Part shown: in pieces, positions 16,680-21,926 of the stretch
Numbering within the stretch: the first letter of the stretch is position 1
How the letters are laid out: each line of letters starts with the position of its first letter
Assembly (NCBI GenBank): GCA_003427395.1
Contig: BFEA01000253.1
Span: 1,034,219-1,056,144 of the forward strand
DNA: 21,926 nucleotides
Source of the DNA: Chara braunii
Taxonomy: Eukaryota; Streptophyta; Charophyceae; Charales; Characeae
Reading direction: 5' to 3'
Notes under the pieces: model-generated
Database searches by the model: none
The model's input: only the letters and a program-made list of their open reading frames with translations
What the model was told of the DNA's origin: nothing
Translations under genes and position numbers: made by a program

Positions 16680-17500
16680 GTAAGTTGACGCTGGTGGCAG
16701 GGGGGCGGGGTTGCGATGGTGGAGGATAATGCGCTCTGCGGCCATGGGGCTAACCTGCAGGGTGGAAGTAGGGTACGGCAGCGGTGAAGATGGTGGCTTC
16801 ATCACAGTAAGACTTGCCGGAGTAGGGTTGTGAGGGATTTTATGTGGGATATCTGCAACCAGCACCCGAAGGAGCTGAGTGATCGGATCTACAGGTATGG
16901 TGCTGATTGGTGGCTTGTCTGGTATTTGCTGTAATCTTGGGTCCCCGTGGGCTTGCGAATGGACGAGGCAAGAACGACGCTGGTCGGTGCTGGGGCTTGG
17001 TAGCGCTGCCCTGTAACTGGAGTTGTACGAGGGCAAGAGACCTGGTAGAGAGATCTGGGGAGTTGTCGAGGGTGGAAGGCACTCTAGTGTCCTTTGGTAA
17101 GCTGGTACTTAGACAATGTTGGTCGGAGCCAGGGCGGGTTGTTTTGCCCTGTAACCTAGCAGGTGGGAGTTTTTTGGGGTGGGTCGTGCCACTCTGTAAC
17201 CTAGCAGTTGGGGGGGTGAGGCCTAGTAGAGACTAAGTATCGAGATATAGGGATGAGGCAGGTAGGGGTGGGCTATTGAAAGGCTCTAAGCCAGGTGTTT
17301 CTCGATCTGAATGCTCTTCTAAAAACAAAAGGGCCATCTGCATGGAGAAGTGGATGGTTGGATATCAAGCGTCCTACTAGTGAGGGGGCTAGCTTGTAGG
17401 ACGGAAATAGGGTACAGCAGCAGCGGAGATGGTGGCTCTGCTGCTGTAAGTCTTGTCGGAGTGAGGTAAAGAGGATTGATGGGGGGGGTCAAAGTCGTTT
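16680..17500 (+). repeat. ~639 bp higher-order module with GC-rich monomers
   Basis: GGGGCTAACCTGCAGGGTGG at 16746 and GGGGCTAGCTTGTAGGACGG at 17385 begin matching blocks (AGGGTACxGCAGC, AGATGGTGGCT, AAGxCTTGxCGGAGT). The stretch between holds monomers of the form GACGCTGGTCGGTGCTGGGG then CCCTGTAACC, with starts near 16975, 17116 and a partial one near 17180. Linking text includes GAGGCCTGGTAGAG and GAGGGTGGAAGGCA. The same module recurs at 20737 onward. Confidence 0.75.
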
Positions 17501-17560
17501 TCTGCACTTTGCTTATTCATGAAGTTCGTCGTAGTAATTTGCTAAGTAATTCAAAATTTT

Positions 17561-17721
17561 CCTAGCCAAAGCCAGGTAATGGCCCCGGTATCTCAAATAT
17601 CTCAAATTTTCAAAACTTTATGTAAAAATTTCCATATGGGACGCTGGGCCTGGTTCCCAGCACGTGCTGCTCCCCACGAATAAATTGGAGCCTTGTTCAA
17701 AAAAAAAAAAACAAAAAAAAA
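17561..17721 (+). other. 3' terminus of element A
   Basis: AGCCAAAGCCAGGTAATGGC at 17565 recurs as AGCCGAAGCCGGGTAATGGC at 21855 in element B. Two stems follow: GCTGGG/CCCAGC (17643-17648 with 17656-17661, 7-nt loop) and GCTCC/GGAGC (17669-17673 with 17687-17691). The A-tail runs 17699-17721 with one C interruption. Compared with 20595-20642, the first stem shows a G-C to A-U exchange and a C to U change that keeps a G-U pair. This supports a conserved RNA structure. Confidence 0.75.
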
Positions 17722-18077
17722 CATATGTTAAGTATGATATGCATGGGATAGGGATGGGTATAGGGTTTAAAGGGATTTAAAAAGTCAGACAACGAAACAA
17801 CTATTAGGGGGGCTGCTGAACAGGGCTGGCTGGGTTAACAGATAATGGGTGCTCCAAGAAGCGATGGGTGTTACTAGCAAAAAAAAAAAAAGGGATGACT
17901 AGAACAAGCAATAGTATTGTGGTAGATAGGTAGGTGAACCAAGATTGCTAAGGTGATGTCATAGGTTATTGCCCCCACCCCCCAAAAAAAGATACTGCCT
18001 GTGTTATCTAGGGTGTGCATGTCTAGTTCCAAACACTGGGGCACACAAGTAAGCCTGGGGGCCACCAAGGGTCCGGG
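17722..18077. other. Unassigned spacer
   Basis: No supported gene. Contains a short A run at 17880-17891 and a C/A-rich run at 17971-17990. 17756-17795 resembles 14291-14330 on the other side of element A. Confidence 0.35.
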
Positions 18078-18324
18078 CCTGTGTAGCACACCGAACATGT
18101 TCGGAGCTTTTCCGGATGTCCGAACATGTTCGGGTGTTCGGCCGAACGCCACCTGAACATGTTCGGCCGAACATATTAAAAAAAACAAAAAAAAACAAAC
18201 TTTGTTTTTTGGTTTTTGATTTTTAACTCGAGTTTGGTTACGAATTTGAGCATACCTCCAAGGCAAAAGTTGTTTGTATTATTAGTTTACATAACATATA
18301 TTTTTTTCAGAGTTTTTGAAGAAT

Positions 18325-18376
<52 letters not shown>

Positions 18377-18471
18377 TTTTTTGTTTGTGTTCGAAGAGTT
18401 TCAGCGCTCGTTCGCATTCGGTCCCGAGCGTTCGGGTTCAGTCACCGAACCCGAACACGATGCTACACAGG
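18078..18471. mobile_element. Foldback element of CGAAC/GTTCG palindromes with T-tract core
   Basis: CCTGTGTAGCA (18078-18088) and its exact complement TGCTACACAGG (18461-18471) bound the element. Inside the left end are two perfect CCGAACATGTTCGG palindromes (near 18091 and 18118), a third CTGAACATGTTCGG near 18152 and two GTTCGGCCGAAC palindromes. The right end has the same vocabulary (GAGCGTTCGGGTTC, CCGAACCCGAACAC). A 21-base palindrome AAAAAACAAA-C-TTTGTTTTTT is at 18190-18210. No transposase frame. Likely a non-autonomous DNA element; the superfamily is not identifiable here. Confidence 0.65.
18326..18371. repeat. 46-nt T tract
   Basis: Uninterrupted T run within the foldback element. 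A minus-strand A-tail of an inserted retroelement is possible, but no element body with a 3' hairpin is attached to it. Confidence 0.95.
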
Positions 18472-18472
18472 T

Positions 18473-18510
18473 CTAGGCATGGGTCGTGTAGAAAGAAGGC
18501 TTATGCCTAG
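18473..18510. other. 8-bp inverted repeat next to foldback element
   Basis: CTAGGCAT (18473-18480) and ATGCCTAG (18503-18510) are perfect complements with a 22-nt loop, starting two bases after the foldback terminus. GGTCTAGGCATGGG is shared with about 13470. Confidence 0.6.
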
Positions 18511-18684
18511 CGCCCAAAGTACCCGTACAGAGCTCGCTCGAGCATGCTTCAACTAGGGCTGAGCGGGGTTCATGCTCGACCCTTGTGCCTGCAACCGCTG
18601 TCCGGTTAGGTCAGTCTGCCAAGATGGTACTAGAAGGGCGATGGTCCTAAGTGGTGGACACCAAGGTACAACTACTGTCTGCAC

Positions 18685-18770
18685 CCCGAATAACGCCCCG
18701 GTCATTATAGCTGCATTCGGTGCAACTTTCAGTCTAGATGCAGCCATAATGACCGGGCATTCTATTCGGG
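18685..18770. mobile_element. Foldback MITE-like element, family H1, copy 2
   Basis: 86 bp. The left arm (18685-18716) and right arm (18738-18770) pair almost perfectly: CCCGAATA/TATTCGGG, GCCCGGTCATTAT-type block and GCTGCAT/ATGCAGC. Only one single mismatch and one short 4/5-base bubble interrupt the arms around a 21-nt loop. The flanks GTCTGCAC and GCGAAGAC show weak further complementarity. Much better conserved as a hairpin than copy 1 (13321-13407), so it is either younger or under constraint. A hairpin of this size could be a small-RNA precursor if transcribed. The 193-codon minus-strand frame across it is not a credible gene. Confidence 0.85.
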
Positions 18771-19789
18771 CGAAGACGGTAGGGGAGTTAGGGTTCACCC
18801 AAGAAAATTGACAAGAGCAAATGCTTTCAGGGGGCGCAGCGCTACCAGGGCGCAGGAACACGGAACACAGTACACAACTGGTTAACGGCCCCAAGCGCGA
18901 AGACACATTGCGGCGTTGGAAGCTGGGGAAGGGTTGGATGCAAACGGGATGCCATAGGTGCGTTGAGGAGGGGGCTTTGGGAGGCGATGGTTGTTTGGAA
19001 ATGGTGAGCTGTAGGTTTCGGTGGCTACACGACGGTGAGGTCAGTATGGCATCTGGTGGGGCCCTCTTCTTCAAGGATGTGACTGGTGGACATGAACACC
19101 TCTCTTCCATACTCTGACATCGGCAGGGGAGCAAGCTTGGCTCCTGGCGCGTATCTTCATCATAATCTTTTTCCTTCCGCCCCTCACTTTTCTCGTTTCG
19201 AGCGGCGTTTGCAGCGCCTCTATTTGCTTGAACCCTTCATGGAACTCATCAGCAGCTTTGGCGAGGACGCACTATGACACCCTCCACTTGGTGTTTCGAG
19301 GTGGGGGGTGCCCAGTTGGTGCCTCATAGGCTGGCAAAGCAGTCGTTGCTAGGGTTTGACCAGCACAACAACCAGCAGGGAAGGGGAGGTGTTGTTCCTC
19401 TTTTTCGAAGGTCGTGAGAGGTGAGTTTGGGTGAACGGAGGAGAGTTGCATCATGTGGCAAACAGGGCGACGAAGTTGAAGATGGCGATGGCAGTGGGAG
19501 ATTTTCTGCGATGGACGTTGTCAGGATCTTCACTAAGCGGCTGTCAGTATCATGCACTTGGAGGTGGTTGTCTGTTTGTGGTTCACGAATCTGGAGGCCA
19601 CCCGTTCACAGTTTAAAGAGATGATAATGCGTGTTATTCGCGTTTTTTTAGGAAGGGGTTAAATTACGTTAGATAGGCAATAGTTCCCGCCACACTATCT
19701 CAAAGCTTTTTTGGATTAGATCATGATTCTCACGTTCTTCTTGATGATGACGAGTCTGTAGGCTTGAGTAGGTCGATTGCTACGTTCCT

Positions 19790-20000
19790 ACCTGAATTTT
19801 TTGTTTGACAAAATTCCTAATCAACTTCGAATTTCGTTCAATAATACTTCTCTACGTTTTCGGAATTTCAATTTCAACTTCTAAGTGGATGTTCCTGATC
19901 CTTGACTTCATTTTTCTACTTCTTACTTGAATTTCCTGTTTGACAAATTCCTAATAGTACTTCTCTGCTTTTTCAAAATTTCAATTTTTTTGTTCAATGA
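19790..20000 (+). repeat. Two-copy repeat, 135 bp period
   Basis: ACCTGAATTTTTTGTTTGAC (19790) and ACTTGAATTTCCTGTTTGAC (19925) start matching segments that share ACAAATTCCTAAT, TACTTCTCT, TTTTC and AATTTCAATTT. The second copy is shorter. It lies in the T-rich part of element B, like the 34 bp array in element A. Confidence 0.7.
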
Positions 20001-20594
20001 TATCTCTCGAATCTTGATTCGCAATTCCAAACTGCTGACTTCATAAGCTGTACTCTCTAAATCGATAATCAGTATTAATCACAATAGTATGCTCCTGTTT
20101 CTGGACTATAAAAGTATGTTACTAAATCATATTCCCAATTTTGAAATCTCTGATTGAATCCTAAATTCATAAGCGTACTAATATTTTTTTTCGCACTGGA
20201 TGTGGAGAGGCTCACTTGGATGGGGTACCGGGGTTATTTTCTCTAACTCTCCCCTCCATGTTGGGGTCGCATAAGTAGGGATGAGTTAACAGAAGGACAG
20301 ATACGACGCATCTTGCTGGCGATGGCGCTAGCTGGTAGAATGGGATTAGAGCAACGCTTGGGCCCGGTGCATGGTATGGATAGATCCTTTGAAAGTACAA
20401 GAGTATGGTTTCCTCCGCTGATGGTACTATGGTTACAACTGGTTAAGTGCTTGGTATTCAAGTCTTTCTGGCGCTCAGATTGGGTGAAGCGGCACAAAGC
20501 AAGTTCAGTAGTATTAGCCTAGGGGGAAGCTGTGTCTGAAGTGCAGCTGTTTTGGTCTACTTGGACTTTCTATACCATTGTATACAAGGGGACG

Positions 20595-20725
20595 TTGGAC
20601 CCACTTTCCAGAAGGTGTTGCTCCCCACCCATAGATTGGAGGCTCCCGTTAGTTAGGAAGGAGTGCATGCTCTTATCATCACTCCTTTCTGATGACACGG
20701 GCAAGATTCTTAAAAAAAAAAAAAA
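20595..20725 (+). other. Internal 3' terminus of element B with extra hairpin
   Basis: A first stem TTGGA/TCCAG (20595-20599 with 20607-20611, one G-U pair) is followed by GCTCC/GGAGG (20620-20624 with 20638-20642), matching the layout of element A. An additional two-tier hairpin comes next: CCCGT/ACGGG (20645-20649 with 20697-20701) enclosing AGGAAGGAGT/ACTCCTTTCT (20655-20664 with 20681-20690, one G-U-type mismatch). A 14-A tract at 20712-20725 ends it. The extra hairpin is absent from element A and from the LINE. Confidence 0.65.
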
Positions 20726-20736
20726 GAACGGGCATA

Positions 20737-21342
20737 GCAGCAACGGAGATGGTGGCTCCTTTGTGATGAGTCTTGTCGGAGTAGGGTTAAGGGGGAATGC
20801 TTAGGTGGTTTGGGGGGGTCAAACATGTCTAGTGCGGGAAGGGAGCTAGACAACTAAAGCCATGGCTGCAGTAGTTTTTAGCGGATCGTCTGACAACGGG
20901 CCAATACCGTTACATCCACGGGTTCATGGCTGGCCGATGCCAGAACGACGCTGGTCGGAGTTGGGGTTTAGTTGCGCTACCCTGTAACCTGAGTGAAGCG
21001 GGGGCTCGAGGCCTGGTAGAGAGATTTGGGGAATTGCCGAGGGTGGAAGGCATTCCAGTGGCTAACCGTGAGTTGTTGCTAGGATGACGCTGGCACGGAG
21101 TTGGGGCGGGTCGCGCTGCCCTGTAACCCAGCAGTTGGCGATGCGAGGCCTGGTAGAGCTTGGCATCCAGGATAGGGGGTTGAGGCAGTTTTAGGATGGT
21201 CTGCTGAATAGCACTGGGGTAATGTGGTGTTGTTCATGTCGGCTCCCGAATAATCTCAGTTGATTTTCACTCTTTTATAAGCAAGTCTGCTGCTCTCTGT
21301 TGCTCCCAATAGTTTTTAGAATGCTCTGAGATTCTAGGGGGT

Positions 21343-21378
<36 letters not shown>

Positions 21379-21700
21379 CTTTAGGGGCTCCTAGCAACTC
21401 ACTGTTGGTTTTTCTGATGCTGTAATGTTCATAGGATCTGTGGTTGTCTGATGCCAGAACGACGCTGGCCGGTGCTGGGGGGTTGCCCTGTAACCTGATG
21501 ATAGCAGGAGCGTGAGGCCTGGTAGAGAGATCTGGGGATGCTTTGGGGTGGGCATTCCAAGGGACAACCAAAGGTTTCTCTCTGAACGACGCTGGCCGGA
21601 GCCGGGGTTAGTCGTGACACTGTTGCCTTGTAACCTAACAGGGTGGGGGTACGAGGCCTGGAAGGGTCCGACAGCGAATAAAACAGGGTTAGAGGGGCGT
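20737..21700 (+). repeat. GC-rich monomer array in element B
   Basis: Begins with GCAGCAACGGAGATGGTGGC, the same block as in element A at 16777 and 17415. Monomers GACGCTGG(T/C)CGG..(T/C)TGGGG then CCCTGTAACC begin near 20949, 21087, 21462 and 21589. They are joined by GAGGCCTGGTAGAGAGATCT or variants, and by GAGGGTGGAAGGCATTCCAG. The monomers are closer to each other than the substructured copies at 15750-16480. Confidence 0.75.
21345..21378. repeat. 34-nt T tract
   Basis: Uninterrupted T run inside the monomer array. It may be the A-tail of a minus-strand insertion: on that strand TAGGAGCCCCTAAAG precedes the A run, which faintly recalls the GGAGCC before LINE-family tails. No upstream body or GCTCC arm is visible, so the origin is open. 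Confidence 0.85.
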
Positions 21701-21926
21701 AGAGGGTTTTGTTTGGGGTCCCTGGGGGCTTTGAGTATTTTGAAGACTTTTGTGGTGCTCTGTCTGTGGCTATCAGGATTCTTTAAGACCATGAAGGTTC
21801 TTAGTGCTCCAAAGCTATATTGATGCCCTTAGTCTCATATTCTCAACTATTCTTAGCCGAAGCCGGGTAATGGCCCCGGTATCTCAATTGCCTCGCATAC
21901 GTTTCCTAATATGTTTTCTGATGGGA

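Larger units (their letters stand above)
14330..17721 (+). mobile_element. GC-rich non-autonomous LINE-like element A
   Basis: Ends in a LINE-type 3' hairpin (17669-17691) and A-tail (17699-17721) like those of the ORF2-bearing LINE, but has no recognisable ORF1, endonuclease or RT. The first part (about 14460-14880) is GC-rich. It is followed by a T-rich stretch (about 14940-15640) and then G-rich repeats (15665-17500). A matching order occurs in 18820-21926. The 5' end is uncertain; related flanks at about 14285 and 17756 suggest a start near 14325-14340. I infer a relic or parasite of the LINE family rather than a gene. Confidence 0.55.
18820..21926 (+). mobile_element. GC-rich LINE-like element B, rearranged, runs off window
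   Basis: Same order of parts as element A: a GC-rich block (18830-19440), T-rich stretch (19640-20190), a LINE-type 3' hairpin (20620-20642) with A tract (20712-20725), then G-rich monomers and the AGCCGAAGCCGGGTAATGGC end motif at 21855. Having both an internal 3' end and further modules suggests two nested or tandem copies. No RT, endonuclease or ORF1 motif is visible. The 5' boundary is uncertain. Confidence 0.5.

Noticed and set aside
18553-19134. 193-codon minus-strand frame
   Set aside because: It runs through the H1 foldback element and its spacer, with no recognisable domain and no related frame at the other H1 copy.

Overview
The window reads as nuclear DNA from a repeat-rich eukaryote, most likely a land plant. 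The evidence is a decayed plant-type L1-like LINE (RT core plus a C-terminal Cys/His knuckle), a purine tract typical of plant Ty1/copia elements, a fragment of U6 snRNA, long A/T homopolymers, foldback (MITE-like) elements and several families of degenerate tandem repeats. I find no intact protein-coding host gene. Every open frame either belongs to the broken LINE or runs across non-coding repeats. Nothing looks bacterial: no operons, no closely packed genes, no CRISPR array.

Layout. 1-48 is an A tract, probably the tail of an element lying upstream. 49-1375 is pyrimidine-rich and unassigned. 1376-1935 and 8579-9118 are two diverged copies, same strand, of one dispersed repeat; the second abuts a U6-derived antisense segment (8528-8578). 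2000-2800 holds an unassigned CpG-dense block. About 2811-5640 looks like the 3' end of a minus-strand copia-type retrotransposon: LTR candidate, polypurine tract (3527-3544), then on the pol-proximal side a ~122 bp tandem array (3600-4185) and seven scattered copies of a CCAAACTTATGGAACA motif (4431-5630), with a foldback element at about 5165-5510. 5640-8440 is unassigned and contains LTR-like promoter sequence and a ~180 bp tandem duplication.

9550-13048 is a 5'-truncated LINE ORF2 relic with endonuclease end, RT core, connection region, Cys/His knuckle, 3' hairpin and A-tail. Both catalytic centres are damaged. 13050-14330 holds a strong hairpin, a MITE copy and an 83 bp duplication. About 14330-17721 is a GC-rich element without a recognisable ORF. 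It ends in the same type of 3' hairpin plus A-tail as the LINE, so I infer a non-autonomous derivative or relic using the same machinery. 18078-18471 is a foldback element built from CGAAC/GTTCG palindromes around a 46-nt T tract; 18685-18770 is a near-perfect 86 bp MITE. From about 18820 to the end lies a second, rearranged copy of the GC-rich element, with its own 3' hairpin, an A tract and further copies of the GC-rich repeat module.

The pieces do not form a pathway. They record nested insertion and decay of retroelements. The most distinctive signals are the shared LINE 3' hairpin with a covarying helix upstream of it, the U6 fragment joined to a dispersed repeat, the repeated ~640 bp GC-rich module, and the two foldback families. 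Repeat relationships were judged by eye, so boundaries are approximate unless stated.
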